NCBI GenBank assembly: GCA_963807155.1
Contig: CAWEAZ010000038.1
Location: forward strand, 157,410-221,409
DNA length: 64,000 nucleotides
Reading direction: 5' to 3'
DNA from: JACCZX01 sp963807155
Lineage (GTDB): Bacteria > Pseudomonadota > Gammaproteobacteria > Burkholderiales > Burkholderiaceae_F
The notes under the pieces are model-generated. The model saw nothing but the letters and a program-made list of their open reading frames with translations, made no database searches and was not told the DNA's origin. Numbering within the stretch: the first letter of the stretch is position 1; every line of letters begins with the position of its first letter. Positions 8,257-17,780 of the stretch are shown here, piece by piece. A program made the translations under genes and the position numbers.

Positions 8257-9762
8257 CTACAAAGATTTGCGAAGCGCCACTGAAGGAATTTTCATCGCCT
8301 CGCGATACTTGGCCACCGTGCGGCGGGCAACCACGATGCCCTGCTCGCCGAGCAACTCGGCAAGCTTGCTGTCGGAAAACGGGTTGCGTATGTCCTCGGC
8401 ATCTATCAGCTGCTTGATCAGCGCCCGAATCGCGGTCGACGATGCGGCGCCACCGGTCTCGGTGGCCACGTGGCTGCCAAAAAAATATTTCAACTCGAAA
8501 ATGCCAAACGGTGTTGCCATGTATTTGTGAGCGGTCACACGCGAAATCGTCGACTCGTGCAGTTCGACGGTGTCGGCGATCTCGCGCAGTACCAGCGGCC
8601 GCATCGCGATCGCGCCGTGTGTGAAAAAATTGTGCTGACGATCGACAATGGCCTGCGACACCCTCAGAATCGTTTCGAAGCGCTGCTGAATGTTGCGTAT
8701 CAACCATCGCGCTTCCTGCACCCGTGTCGTCCATTTGCTCCGCTCACCCGGATCTGCGCCCTGTCTCGATCTATCCTTTTTGAGTACGTCCGCGAACGAC
8801 TGGTTCACACGCAAACGGGGCATAACGTCCGGATTAAGCACCGCGGTCCATCGATTCTTGACCTTGCGCACAAACACATCCGCCACGATGTAGTCTGCTC
8901 GACTGTCTGCAAATGCCGTACCGGGGCGCGGGTTCAGCGAGCGAATCAGCCGGTGTGCGGCGCGCAGCTCTTCGTCGCTGCAACCCAGCAGCTTGCGCAG
9001 CTTGGAGAACTCGCGGGCCGCCAGCAACGGCAGGTGTTCGTGGACGATCCGGCGTGCCAAAGCGAAGGTCGACGGCAAAATTTCCACGGTACGCTCGGGA
9101 TGAGAGCGTTCGAGCGATTGCAATTGCAGCAACAGGCATTCGGCCGCATCGCGCGCGCCGATGCCGGTCGGATCCAGACTCTGCAGTAAACGTAGCGCGG
9201 TAAGCAGCTCTTCTGGCTCGACCTCCGCTTCCGGCGGACACATCGCAAGCAGCTCGTCGAGTGTCGGATGCAGATAACCATCGTCATCCAGTGCTTCGAC
9301 CAGCAGTTCTACCAGCGCCCGATCGCGCTGCGAAGCCTGGCACGCGATCTGTGCACGCAGATGCTCTCGCAGCGACAACGTCGTTCCCACCCAGTTGGTT
9401 GGGCTTGTGTCGTCTTCATCGGCGGCATCGCTGTTGCCGCGCCACTCGATCAACGAGCTGCCGTCCATCGGTGAGTCATTTCGGTCGGGGGACTCCGTCG
9501 GCGCCGGTGTATCAGTCCCGTTGACCGTTTCGCTCGTGGTCTCCGGCAGCGGAACGTCAGCCGCAATCGAGCCGTCCGGTTTCACGCGCATTGCAAGCGC
9601 TTGCGGGTCGTCGTCGCGCTCGAGCAGGGGGTTATCCGCCAACGCCTGATCGATCTCCTGATTCAGCTCGAGCGTAGACAGCTGCAGCAGCCTTATCGAT
9701 TGCTGCAACTGCGGTGTCAGTGCGAGGTGCTGAGATAGCCGGAGTTGAAGGCTCGGTTTCAT
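8257..9762 (-). CDS. rpoN: RNA polymerase sigma-54 factor
   Basis: Sigma-54, 501 aa. The N-terminal region I is glutamine/leucine rich (LRLSQHLALTPQLQQSIRLLQLSTLELNQEI), followed by an acidic linker, the core-binding region and the C-terminal DNA-binding part with RpoN box ARRTVAKYREA. It needs AAA+ enhancer-binding proteins to open promoters. It lies between lptB and hpf in the standard order. Confidence 0.97.
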   Translation of the reverse strand: MKPSLQLRLSQHLALTPQLQQSIRLLQLSTLELNQEIDQALADNPLLERDDDPQALAMRVKPDGSIAADVPLPETTSETVNGTDTPAPTESPDRNDSPMDGSSLIEWRGNSDAADEDDTSPTNWVGTTLSLREHLRAQIACQASQRDRALVELLVEALDDDGYLHPTLDELLAMCPPEAEVEPEELLTALRLLQSLDPTGIGARDAAECLLLQLQSLERSHPERTVEILPSTFALARRIVHEHLPLLAAREFSKLRKLLGCSDEELRAAHRLIRSLNPRPGTAFADSRADYIVADVFVRKVKNRWTAVLNPDVMPRLRVNQSFADVLKKDRSRQGADPGERSKWTTRVQEARWLIRNIQQRFETILRVSQAIVDRQHNFFTHGAIAMRPLVLREIADTVELHESTISRVTAHKYMATPFGIFELKYFFGSHVATETGGAASSTAIRALIKQLIDAEDIRNPFSDSKLAELLGEQGIVVARRTVAKYREAMKIPSVALRKSL

Positions 9763-9835
9763 TCGGCCGCGTCGTTACGCGCTGTCTCGAAAAGAATTGC
9801 CAAAAGGATGTGTTCCACCCATTTATCGTGATGCA

Positions 9836-10627
9836 TCACATGCGAAAGTGTTCGCCCAAATAGACCCGTCGAACGGTTTCGTTGCCCACGATCTCTTCCG
9901 GCCGCCCGGCCGCCAGGACGACGCCTTCATTGATGATGTACGCGTGGTCGCAAATACCAAGCGTTTCGCGCACGTTATGGTCGGTCATCAACACACCGAT
10001 GCCGCGTTCTTTCAGAAACCGCACGATGCGCTGAATCTCGAGTACTGCGATGGGATCAACGCCGGCAAAAGGTTCATCGAGCAGGATGAATCGCGGTCGA
10101 GATGCGAGTGCACGTGCAATCTCGACGCGCCGCCGCTCGCCTCCTGACAGCGATAACGCCGTATTGGTTCTTAAGTGGGCGATCTGCAGATCGCCCAGCA
10201 ATGCATCGAGCCTATCGGCGATCTCTTTCTTGCGCAGCGGACGTTTGTCCTGATCGACCTGCAGCTCCAAAACGGCACGCACGTTCTCCTCAACGGTCAG
10301 CTTCCGAAACACCGACGCTTCCTGCGGCAGATACGACAACCCCATCCGCGCGCGGCGATGAATGGGCAAGTGTGCGATCGAGTGTCCATTGAGCGCGATG
10401 TGACCGTTGTCGAGCGGCAGCAAGCCGACCACCATGTAAAAGCACGTGGTCTTGCCCGCGCCGTTTGGCCCCAGCAGCCCTACCACCGCGCCGCTTTCGA
10501 CCGTAAGCGATACGTCTTTAACGACAGCGCGGCTGCCGTAACTCTTCTGCAGTCGCTCGACCACGAGCGTGTTGCGCTCGAGCACGGGCGCTGGCGCGAC
10601 GCTGTCTTCCACCCGATCGGCGTCCAT
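9836..10627 (-). CDS. lptB: LPS export ABC transporter ATPase
   Basis: Cytoplasmic ATPase of the LptB2FG complex that pulls lipopolysaccharide from the inner membrane. Walker A GPNGAGKTT, signature LSGGERRRVEIARAL, Walker B FILLDEPFAGVDP and the switch His in LMTDHNV are all present. 263 aa, slightly longer at the N-terminus than in E. coli. It lies downstream of lptA, lptC, kdsC and kdsD in one operon. Confidence 0.97.
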   Translation of the reverse strand: MDADRVEDSVAPAPVLERNTLVVERLQKSYGSRAVVKDVSLTVESGAVVGLLGPNGAGKTTCFYMVVGLLPLDNGHIALNGHSIAHLPIHRRARMGLSYLPQEASVFRKLTVEENVRAVLELQVDQDKRPLRKKEIADRLDALLGDLQIAHLRTNTALSLSGGERRRVEIARALASRPRFILLDEPFAGVDPIAVLEIQRIVRFLKERGIGVLMTDHNVRETLGICDHAYIINEGVVLAAGRPEEIVGNETVRRVYLGEHFRM

Positions 10628-10641
10628 GAACCTTCGGTTCG

Positions 10642-11262
10642 CTACTCGCGGCGCGGGTTGGCCAGATCCTTGGACGACGTCAAGCTCGCCTTGGATCCTG
10701 GCTTTGAAGTTTCGGCCGGCGTCTCGGCGCGTGGCGCGATCGTGCCGCGCACGCGCCCGTCCGGATTGTTCGGATCCGCCGAGGGTTTGCCACCGCTCAC
10801 GAAGTATTTCGCGTTGCGCTGGTCGTAGGTAATCGCATCACCGCGCAGCTCGTCGCGCTGGACTTCGTTTTCCAGCAGGCGAACGCGCGCCCGTGTGGTC
10901 AGCTTGACGGTGTCTTCCTTCTCGTCGTATTCAATCCGCTCGGCATACCCTTCGACGAATTCCTCGAGTCCTTGCTTGCTGCTGTCGCGCCGCTGTCGAA
11001 ATGATGCGAGCTTGCCGGGCGCAGCGATGATCACCCCATACTGATAGCCCTCAGGATCCTTGCGTACCTGCACGCGCTCGCCGGCGGCGCGCATCGTGCC
11101 TTTGTTTAACACGACGTTGCCTACCAACACGCACACCTGCTTCAGGTCGTCGCACTCGCCGCTGTCGGCTTCATAGTTGAGCGGTTTAGCGCGATCGGCT
11201 TTTTCGGCCAGAGCCGGTACCGCCGCGAGCGCGAATGCTGCTGCTGCCAACCAATATTTCAT
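10642..11262 (-). CDS. lptA: Periplasmic LPS bridge protein LptA
   Basis: Periplasmic OstA-like protein that carries lipopolysaccharide from LptC to LptD. It has a signal peptide (MKYWLAAAAFALAAVPALA) and a beta-jellyroll-type sequence (LNYEADSGECDDLKQVCVLVGNVVLNKGTMRAAGERV). Its start overlaps the lptC stop (GTGA/ATGA type). The C-terminal tail after the beta domain is low-complexity and lysine/proline rich. Confidence 0.93.
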   Translation of the reverse strand: MKYWLAAAAFALAAVPALAEKADRAKPLNYEADSGECDDLKQVCVLVGNVVLNKGTMRAAGERVQVRKDPEGYQYGVIIAAPGKLASFRQRRDSSKQGLEEFVEGYAERIEYDEKEDTVKLTTRARVRLLENEVQRDELRGDAITYDQRNAKYFVSGGKPSADPNNPDGRVRGTIAPRAETPAETSKPGSKASLTSSKDLANPRRE

Positions 11263-11849
11263 CGTGCGGCCTCACCGGGTGCAGTCGACGCGATCGTGCC
11301 ACGTACCTTCGACTGGAACTTTACGAGGCGCTGCACGTTGTCATAGTCCATGCCGATCGAGTGCACCACCGAATCGCCACGCTCGATTTCAACGGCGACA
11401 TCGGTCGAATAGCGATCGAGATCGGGAATCGCCGTCAACTGCTGTGTGCGCAATTGCATCGGCGCTGTGCCGTCTCGTCCAGGCGCGCGCGTTACGACAA
11501 CGTCGCCGGACAACGAAACGCGCTCGCCGCCGCTTTCGACGTTGGCACTTTTCGCGCGCACTTCGAGCAGAGGTTGTCCCGGCCGCAGGCTTATCAGCCG
11601 GGGCTGCGATAACTCCGCGTGATCGTCGGTTGCGAAGTGCATCAGCTCGCTCGCATGCAGCCTGCTGGTCGCACGCCCGGTGGCGTCAAATTGCGTCACT
11701 GTTACGCCGTTGACGACAAAGTCCGGGCCCTCGCGTGACACCGGGCTGGCGATCTTCTTCAATCGCGTCGATTGCGAGTACCAATAGCTAACGCCCGCCA
11801 GCGAAGCGAGTAGAACGATAGCGATAAATGCGGTGATGCGATCTCTCAT
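11259..11849 (-). CDS. lptC: LPS export protein LptC
   Basis: Bitopic inner-membrane protein (196 aa) with one N-terminal transmembrane helix (ITAFIAIVLLASLAGVSYWYS) and a periplasmic OstA-like beta domain. It hands LPS to LptA. It overlaps kdsC upstream and lptA downstream by 4 nt each, so translation is probably coupled. Confidence 0.93.
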   Translation of the reverse strand: MRDRITAFIAIVLLASLAGVSYWYSQSTRLKKIASPVSREGPDFVVNGVTVTQFDATGRATSRLHASELMHFATDDHAELSQPRLISLRPGQPLLEVRAKSANVESGGERVSLSGDVVVTRAPGRDGTAPMQLRTQQLTAIPDLDRYSTDVAVEIERGDSVVHSIGMDYDNVQRLVKFQSKVRGTIASTAPGEAAR

Positions 11850-12391
11850 CCGTGCACCAGCGATTCAGCGTCAATGCCCTTTGCACGCAAGACGAATTCC
11901 GCAAGCGCTCTTACGGCGCCGCGCCCGCCGGGACGCGGTGCGATCCAGTGCGCGGCCGCCTGCGCGGCGTTGCAACCATCGGCCACCGTGGCGGCAAATC
12001 CGGCCGCGCGCATTGCGGGCAGGTCCGGCAGATCGTCGCCCATGAATCCGCTGTCTTCGCTGATGACGCCGGCATCGCCCAGTAGGGTCGCAAACGCACT
12101 GGATTTGTCGGACCTTCCCTGCAGCACGCGTGAAATGCCGAGCTCGCGCGCTCGTGCAGAAACGATGTCGGAGCTGCGCGCCGACAGCAAGGCAACCTCG
12201 ACACCATGCTTCATCAGCATCTTGATGCCGTGGCCATCGCGCACATCGAACACCTTCATCGCTTCGCCCTGCGGGCCGTAGTAAAGCCGGCCATCCGTCA
12301 GCACGCCATCCACGTCGAGCACCATCAATCGCACTCGCGCGGCGCGCTGTTCGGCAGTCACTGAGCTTTCAGTCCGCGACTTGGTCAGCAT
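11846..12391 (-). CDS. kdsC: 3-deoxy-manno-octulosonate-8-phosphate phosphatase
   Basis: HAD-family phosphatase that makes free Kdo for LPS core. Motif I LDVDGVLTDG (nucleophile Asp about residue 26), motif II LSARSS and motif IV GDDLPDLPAM are visible; no cap domain, as expected for this subclass. 181 aa. Overlaps kdsD by one base (ATG within the stop region). Confidence 0.95.
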   Translation of the reverse strand: MLTKSRTESSVTAEQRAARVRLMVLDVDGVLTDGRLYYGPQGEAMKVFDVRDGHGIKMLMKHGVEVALLSARSSDIVSARARELGISRVLQGRSDKSSAFATLLGDAGVISEDSGFMGDDLPDLPAMRAAGFAATVADGCNAAQAAAHWIAPRPGGRGAVRALAEFVLRAKGIDAESLVHG

Positions 12392-13386
12392 CAGATCACT
12401 TTCGCCGCCAGAAGATCGGGCATGCTTAACGCACCGACGAGGTCACCCGCATCATCGACCACGAGCAGCACGTTTTTTCGCCGCTGATCCATCAGCTGCG
12501 CGGCTTCTGCCGCCAGGCTGTCGGGCGAGATCGTCAGAGGGTCGCGGGTCATCACTTCTGACACTTCCACGGTGCGCACGTCGCCTACGCGCTCAAGCAG
12601 ACGCCGCAGATCGCCGTCGGTAAAAATACCGGCCAACGTCCCGCGCTGATCAACGACCGAGGTCACGCCGATCTGTTTGCGAGTGATCTCGTGCAGCGCG
12701 TCCATCACACTCGCATCGATGCCGACAATCGGAATCTGGGTTCCCGTTCGCATGACATCGCGTACGTAGGTCAAGAGCTTGCGTCCCAGCGCGCCGCCCG
12801 GATGAGCGCGTGCAAAATCCTCTGGGCCGAAGCCGCGCGCGTCCAGGCACGCGATCGCCAGCGCGTCACCCATCGCGAGCATTGCGGTGGTCGACGAAGT
12901 GGGGGCCAGATTCAATGGGCACGCTTCTTTTTCGACGCGCACGTCGATGTGCACATCGGCCAGCTTCGCGAGTGCGGACGATGAGTTGCCCGTGATCGCA
13001 ACCAGCGGTGTTCCCTGGCGCTTGGCAATCGGAAGCATCGTCAGCAATTCGTCACCTTCGCCCGAGTACGACAGCGCCAACAGGACATCGTCGCGTGTAA
13101 TCATTCCGAGGTCGCCGTGCGCTGCCTCGGCGGCATGCACGAACATGGACGGAGTTCCGGTCGAGGCGAGCGTGGCGGCGATCTTGCGCGCGATATGCCC
13201 GCTCTTGCCGACGCCGCTGACCACGACGCGGCCTGCGCACGCGAGCAGAAGGTCGACTGCTTTCGAAAAGGCGCCGTCAATGCGATCCGTGAGCGCGGCG
13301 ACTGCCTGCGCTTCGATCTGCAACACCTCGCGCGCAAGCGCGAGTGCGCCGGGAGTCGCAACAAGGCTGGGGGAGGTCACGGACAT
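12391..13386 (-). CDS. kdsD: D-arabinose-5-phosphate isomerase
   Basis: Converts ribulose-5-phosphate to arabinose-5-phosphate, the first step of Kdo synthesis. An N-terminal SIS domain (VVVSGVGKSGHIARKIAATLASTG) is followed by two CBS domains ending near the C-terminus. The ATG at 13386 gives 331 aa, close to E. coli KdsD; an earlier in-frame codon at 13434 adds 16 residues with no family likeness. First gene of the kdsD-kdsC-lptC-lptA-lptB run and divergent from the antiporter. Confidence 0.95.
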   Translation of the reverse strand: MSVTSPSLVATPGALALAREVLQIEAQAVAALTDRIDGAFSKAVDLLLACAGRVVVSGVGKSGHIARKIAATLASTGTPSMFVHAAEAAHGDLGMITRDDVLLALSYSGEGDELLTMLPIAKRQGTPLVAITGNSSSALAKLADVHIDVRVEKEACPLNLAPTSSTTAMLAMGDALAIACLDARGFGPEDFARAHPGGALGRKLLTYVRDVMRTGTQIPIVGIDASVMDALHEITRKQIGVTSVVDQRGTLAGIFTDGDLRRLLERVGDVRTVEVSEVMTRDPLTISPDSLAAEAAQLMDQRRKNVLLVVDDAGDLVGALSMPDLLAAKVI

Positions 13387-13476
13387 TGAATTTATGAGGT
13401 CCGGCGATAATACACCGCACCTTTTTTCTGGCACGGGTTTTGCTCTGCGCGCGCCGCGCGTCGGATCGGCTGATCG

Positions 13477-15453
13477 ATGACATCAGGTCTTGAGTTCGCG
13501 CTGTTGCTGCTGTTCTGCGTGGTCGCAGGCGTGGTCGTATTCCGTCTTCTGCACTTGCCACCCCTGCTCGCCTATCTGACCGTCGGCATTCTGGTGGGCC
13601 CGCACGCGTTCGCGCTGCTGCCCGACAGCTCGGATGCGCGCCATCTGGCCGAGTTCGGCATCGTATTTCTGATGTTTTCGATCGGCCTCGAGTTTTCGTT
13701 GGCGAAGCTGAGGGCGATGCGGCGCATCGTGCTTGGCCTGGGAGCGGCGCAGGTCGTATTGACGGTGGTGGCGACGCTCGTGGCGGGCTGGCTAATTGGC
13801 CGCTACTTCAACGTAGGCCTCGCAGGTGCATTTGCACTCGGCGGTGCATTGGCGATGTCATCGACAGCGATCGTGATGAAGATGCTGGCCGAACGGATGG
13901 AGCTCGATACCGAGCACGGCAAGCGCATCGTGGGTGTGTTGCTTTTCCAGGATCTTGCGGTCGTTCCGCTGCTGGTCATCGTGCCTGCACTCAGCGCCGA
14001 AGCGGGCGTGTTGGTGCAGACGATGGCGCTCGCGCTGCTAAAGGCCGCCGTGCTGCTCACATTGTTGCTGGTGGGCGGCCAACGCGTGATGCGGTGGTGG
14101 CTTCTAATGGTCGCGCGCAGAAAGTCGCAGGAGCTTTTTACCCTCAATCTTCTGTTCGTGACGCTTGCGCTGGCGTGGATGACCGAAATTGCGGGACTCT
14201 CGCTGGCGCTCGGTGCCTTTATTGCCGGCATGCTGATTTCCGAGACGGAATTCAAACATCGCGTCGAAGACGACATCAAGCCGTTTCGAGACGTGCTGCT
14301 CGGATTGTTCTTCGTGACGATCGGCATGCTGCTAAATGTGCGCGTGGTGATCGACAACTTCGGCTGGGTCATTCTGGCGTTGATCCTTCCCGTTGGGTTC
14401 AAGTTCAGCCTCATTTTCGTGCTGGCGCGCTTCTTTGGCGCGACAGCCGGTACCGCGATCCGGACTGCGCTTGCGCTGGCGACCGCGGGCGAATTCGGAT
14501 TCGTATTGCTTAGCCAGGCGGGCGCGCTCGGGCTGATCGACAAGCTGGTGCTGCAGATCGTGCTGGCGGCAATGCTGTTGTCGATGATGGCGGCGCCGCT
14601 GCTGCTGCAGTATTCCGACCGTATCGTCATGCGGCTCGTGTCGTCAGAGTGGCTGATCAAATCGCTTGAAATCGCCAACATCGCAAAACGCGCGATCGCG
14701 GTCGACAAACACGTTGTGATTTGCGGCTTCGGCCGCAGCGGCCAGCATCTGGCAAAAATGCTCGAGCAGGAGGACATTTCCTTCGTTGCACTCGACCTCG
14801 ATCCCGATCTGGTGCGCGAGGCGAGTGCGGCCGGCGAGTCTGTCGTCTACGGTGACGCGGGGCGGCGCGAAGCGCTGGTCGCGGCGGGCATCGCGCGCGC
14901 TTCGGCGCTGGTGATCACATATGCCAACACGCATTCGGCCCTAAAGGTTCTGCACCACACGCACGAGTTGAAGCCCAGCCTGCCCGTCATCGTGCGCACC
15001 TATGACGATCACGATCTCGAGCAGCTCACGCGCGCTGGCGCAACCGAGGTCGTTCCCGAGATTCTCGAAGGGAGCCTGATGCTGGGCTCGCACGCGTTGA
15101 TACTGCTCGGCGTTCCAATGTCGCGTGTCGTCAAGCGCGTGCGCGAAGCGCGCGATCAGCGCTATCGGTTGTTGCGCGGACACTTTCACGGCGACGACGA
15201 AGATGCAGTGGACGATGATGACCACGAACGTCTGCATTCCGTGCCGATCGAGGCAGATGCGGCGGCCGTCGGCGAGGCGCTGCGCGATCTGGATCTGGCA
15301 ACGATCGGTGCCGAAGTGACTTCGGTGCGGCGCCACGGCATCCGCGGTGCGGACCCGAGCCCCGATATGCGACTGCAGGCCGGCGATATCGTCGTGTTGC
15401 GCGGCGTACCCGATGCGCTTGAACTCGCGGAGCAACGGCTGCTGCAAAAGTAA
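13477..15453 (+). CDS. KefB/KefC-type monovalent cation:proton antiporter (CPA2)
   Basis: A 658-aa inner-membrane antiporter. The first ~390 residues are strongly hydrophobic (about 12 membrane segments, Na_H_exchanger fold). A TrkA-N/RCK domain follows with the nucleotide motif HVVICGFGRSGQHLA, and then a TrkA-C domain near the end. A histidine- and aspartate-rich linker (GDDEDAVDDDDHE) lies between them. It likely moves K+ or Na+ against protons under nucleotide control. Divergent from kdsD, the usual position in Burkholderiales. Confidence 0.9.
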   Translation: MTSGLEFALLLLFCVVAGVVVFRLLHLPPLLAYLTVGILVGPHAFALLPDSSDARHLAEFGIVFLMFSIGLEFSLAKLRAMRRIVLGLGAAQVVLTVVATLVAGWLIGRYFNVGLAGAFALGGALAMSSTAIVMKMLAERMELDTEHGKRIVGVLLFQDLAVVPLLVIVPALSAEAGVLVQTMALALLKAAVLLTLLLVGGQRVMRWWLLMVARRKSQELFTLNLLFVTLALAWMTEIAGLSLALGAFIAGMLISETEFKHRVEDDIKPFRDVLLGLFFVTIGMLLNVRVVIDNFGWVILALILPVGFKFSLIFVLARFFGATAGTAIRTALALATAGEFGFVLLSQAGALGLIDKLVLQIVLAAMLLSMMAAPLLLQYSDRIVMRLVSSEWLIKSLEIANIAKRAIAVDKHVVICGFGRSGQHLAKMLEQEDISFVALDLDPDLVREASAAGESVVYGDAGRREALVAAGIARASALVITYANTHSALKVLHHTHELKPSLPVIVRTYDDHDLEQLTRAGATEVVPEILEGSLMLGSHALILLGVPMSRVVKRVREARDQRYRLLRGHFHGDDEDAVDDDDHERLHSVPIEADAAAVGEALRDLDLATIGAEVTSVRRHGIRGADPSPDMRLQAGDIVVLRGVPDALELAEQRLLQK

Positions 15454-15502
15454 TTTAGCAGCAACGGGAACTTTTGCTGCCGCCGGACGCAATAGCCTAC
15501 AG

Positions 15503-16162
15503 ATGAGCAACGCGAGGGGCTCCGTGGCTTTCGATCCATCCGGGTGCGCGGCGCCGGCGTTCGTGCCGCAGTCGTGCAAGGTCGTCGGTGCTGGCGAATT
15601 CGACGAAACGCCGGAGCTTCGGTCGGCGTTGGCAGGCGACGAAGCCGCGTTCACCGCGTTGTACCGCCGGCATCGGGCCGCCGTTTACCGGTTCGTGTGG
15701 CTTCTGACGGGTTCTGCGACGCAGGCCGCCGACATCACACAGGACGTGTTCATCGAGCTATTAAGTGGCTCGAGCGGATATGACGCAGCGCGTGGATCGC
15801 TCGCCGCGTACTTGTGCGGCGTTGCACGCTTTCGGGCGTATCGAACAATGGATACGCGCATGCAGTCCGTCGACGATTTCGATGCGTTGGTCGAAGCGCA
15901 CGCCGGAAATGACGCTCCCGCGCTGCCGTCCGATTGCTTGGAGCGAACGCGCTCTCTGGACATTTTGTACGACGCGATTCGTAAATTGCCGCCGATCTTT
16001 CGCGACGTGCTGATTCTGGTCGAGCTGCAGGAAATGTCGTACGCAGATGCCGCGGCTGTTACCGGCATCGAGCTCGGGACCGTGCGCTCGCGGCTTTCGC
16101 GTGCGAAAGCGAGGCTCGCGCAGTTGTTGAACACTCAGATGGGAGTAAACGGGGCCGAATGA
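15503..16162 (+). CDS. ECF-type RNA polymerase sigma factor
   Basis: A 219-aa extracytoplasmic-function sigma factor. Region 2 (DEAAFTALYRRHRAAVYRFVWLLTG..ADITQDVF) and region 4 (KLPPIFRDVLILVELQEMSYADAAAVTGIELGTVRSRLSRAK) are both clear. The ATG at 15503 is preferred; a longer frame into the antiporter 3' end encodes unrelated residues. A 4-nt overlap with the next gene, a probable anti-sigma factor, suggests coupled translation. Target promoters are unknown; the secreted protein two genes on is a plausible target. Confidence 0.9.
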   Translation: MSNARGSVAFDPSGCAAPAFVPQSCKVVGAGEFDETPELRSALAGDEAAFTALYRRHRAAVYRFVWLLTGSATQAADITQDVFIELLSGSSGYDAARGSLAAYLCGVARFRAYRTMDTRMQSVDDFDALVEAHAGNDAPALPSDCLERTRSLDILYDAIRKLPPIFRDVLILVELQEMSYADAAAVTGIELGTVRSRLSRAKARLAQLLNTQMGVNGAE

Positions 16163-16659
16163 TGGAACAGAACACAAGGCTCGATGCTTGGCTCACAGCA
16201 GCGCGTGCCGAACTCGCCGAGCGTCAACCCGATCAGCTCGCCGAGCAGCAGCTGCTTGCTCGAGTGCGCGAGATGAGGGCGCTGCAGTCGGTCGCGGCCA
16301 CACGTGTCGCTGCATCCGCGCCGGTCGACCGTCGCCCGGGCATCTGGCGTCGGCTCTTTGGCTTACGCACGGCGGCGCTTGCCGGTTCGTTGACGCTTGC
16401 CGTCGCAATAAGTGTGCTTGTGCTGCTCCCGAATGCGCCGCCGCGTGACGCTACGGTGCGCACACCCTTCTTGGCATTAGTGACATCGGAGGCTATCGCT
16501 GCGGAGCCTTCTGCGTTAATCGTTTCTTCGGAAGTGGCCGGCTCCACGCTGTCTGATTACGGGCTCCCGGTCGATCCGGCGCGAATCGATCAACCGGTCC
16601 GCGCTGAATTCCTGTTATCGCCGACCGGACTGCTTCTGGCCGTGCGTTTTGCCGAGTGA
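16159..16659 (+). CDS. Probable anti-sigma factor, single-pass membrane protein
   Basis: A 166-aa protein with a charged N-terminal cytoplasmic part, one transmembrane helix (AALAGSLTLAVAISVLVLLP, about residues 72-91) and a periplasmic tail. I see no zinc-binding HxxxCxxC motif, so it is not a classic ZAS anti-sigma factor. The assignment rests on topology and on the 4-nt overlap with the ECF sigma gene. ATG at 16159 and 16162 are both possible starts. Confidence 0.6.
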   Translation: MMEQNTRLDAWLTAARAELAERQPDQLAEQQLLARVREMRALQSVAATRVAASAPVDRRPGIWRRLFGLRTAALAGSLTLAVAISVLVLLPNAPPRDATVRTPFLALVTSEAIAAEPSALIVSSEVAGSTLSDYGLPVDPARIDQPVRAEFLLSPTGLLLAVRFAE

Positions 16660-16668
16660 AAGGAAAAC

Positions 16669-17760
16669 ATGATGTCGAAAGTGATTGTTGGCTGCTGCCT
16701 GTTGGCGGTTTCGGCCATTGCTCACGGGCAAGCTTCGGCGCCGCCTGCGCCGCCTGTACCGCCCGGTGCACCAGCGCCACCGATCGCGCCTCTGCCACCG
16801 GCGTTTCCGTTCGGGGCTGGAGACGACATGATGATGTTCGTGTCTTCCGAGCTCGGTGCGCGCAGTGTGGTGAAGGGCGCTCCGTATGCCGCCACCGCAG
16901 TCAATGAAACCCGCCAAATATTGAATGACGGTAATCGCATCGAGCGTAGTTCGTCCATCAAGCTTTATCGCGACAGCCAGGGACGCACGCGCCAGGAGCA
17001 ACCCGGCGGCGCGGTGTTCATCAACGACGTAGTCGCGGGCAAGGGCTACGTGCTGAACATGCAAAAGCGAAGCGCGCGCGAACTTCGGATTTCACATCGA
17101 GTACAGGTGCCGCCCATTCCTCCCGTGCCTGCGGTGCCGCCAGTCGGAGCGACCCCGCCGCCGCAGCCACCAAAGCCGCATTCGCAAATGAGTCCGGAGG
17201 AAGCGCGTTCATGGGGCGAAGAGATGCGCCGCTGGGCGCGCGAGTTCACTGAACGTATGCGGGGTGAGCGTGATGAACGTATTAGTGAGCGAAATGCTGA
17301 GCGCGATGAGCGCAGGGAGCGCACCATCATCATTACCGATGGCGCTGCGGCCCGGTCGCAAGTGGTCACGGATCACGTTGAAGTGATCCGCAGGGAAGAC
17401 GGTCACGCCGCGTTTCCTTCGATGCTCTCATCGGCCATGATGCCGCCCCCGGGGCAGGGAACTACGACGTCTCTCGGCAGCCGAGAGTTTGACGGCGTGC
17501 GCGCCGACGGCAAGAAAACAACGTGGACGATTCCCGCCGGGCGCATCGGCAACAAGCTACCGATCGAGATCGTGTCCGAGCGCTGGCACTCGCCTGAGTT
17601 GAATGTCGTCGTGTTGACACGCCATGCAGATCCTCGCTCGGGCGAGCGTATCTATCGTCTGGAAAACATCAAGCGCGAAGAACCGAATGCGGAGCTGTTC
17701 AAGGTGCCCGCGGACTTCGCGTTAAAGACGGCACCGAAGCGCGACACCGACGGCAAATAG
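16669..17760 (+). CDS. Secreted proline-rich protein of unknown function
   Basis: A 363-aa exported protein with signal peptide (MMSKVIVGCCLLAVSAIAHGQ) and a proline-rich stretch right after it, with a second proline run near residue 150. Between them lies a domain with the pattern ETRQILNDGNRIERSSS..YRDSQGRTRQE, which I have seen in uncharacterised periplasmic proteins. A highly charged helix follows (ERMRGERDERISERNAERDE, about residues 195-215) and then a C-terminal beta-type region. Third gene of the sigma/anti-sigma operon, so it is probably a target or partner of that circuit. No enzymatic function can be named. Confidence 0.65.
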   Translation: MMSKVIVGCCLLAVSAIAHGQASAPPAPPVPPGAPAPPIAPLPPAFPFGAGDDMMMFVSSELGARSVVKGAPYAATAVNETRQILNDGNRIERSSSIKLYRDSQGRTRQEQPGGAVFINDVVAGKGYVLNMQKRSARELRISHRVQVPPIPPVPAVPPVGATPPPQPPKPHSQMSPEEARSWGEEMRRWAREFTERMRGERDERISERNAERDERRERTIIITDGAAARSQVVTDHVEVIRREDGHAAFPSMLSSAMMPPPGQGTTTSLGSREFDGVRADGKKTTWTIPAGRIGNKLPIEIVSERWHSPELNVVVLTRHADPRSGERIYRLENIKREEPNAELFKVPADFALKTAPKRDTDGK

Positions 17761-17780
17761 GCCGGCCGCTTCGCAGGGCT

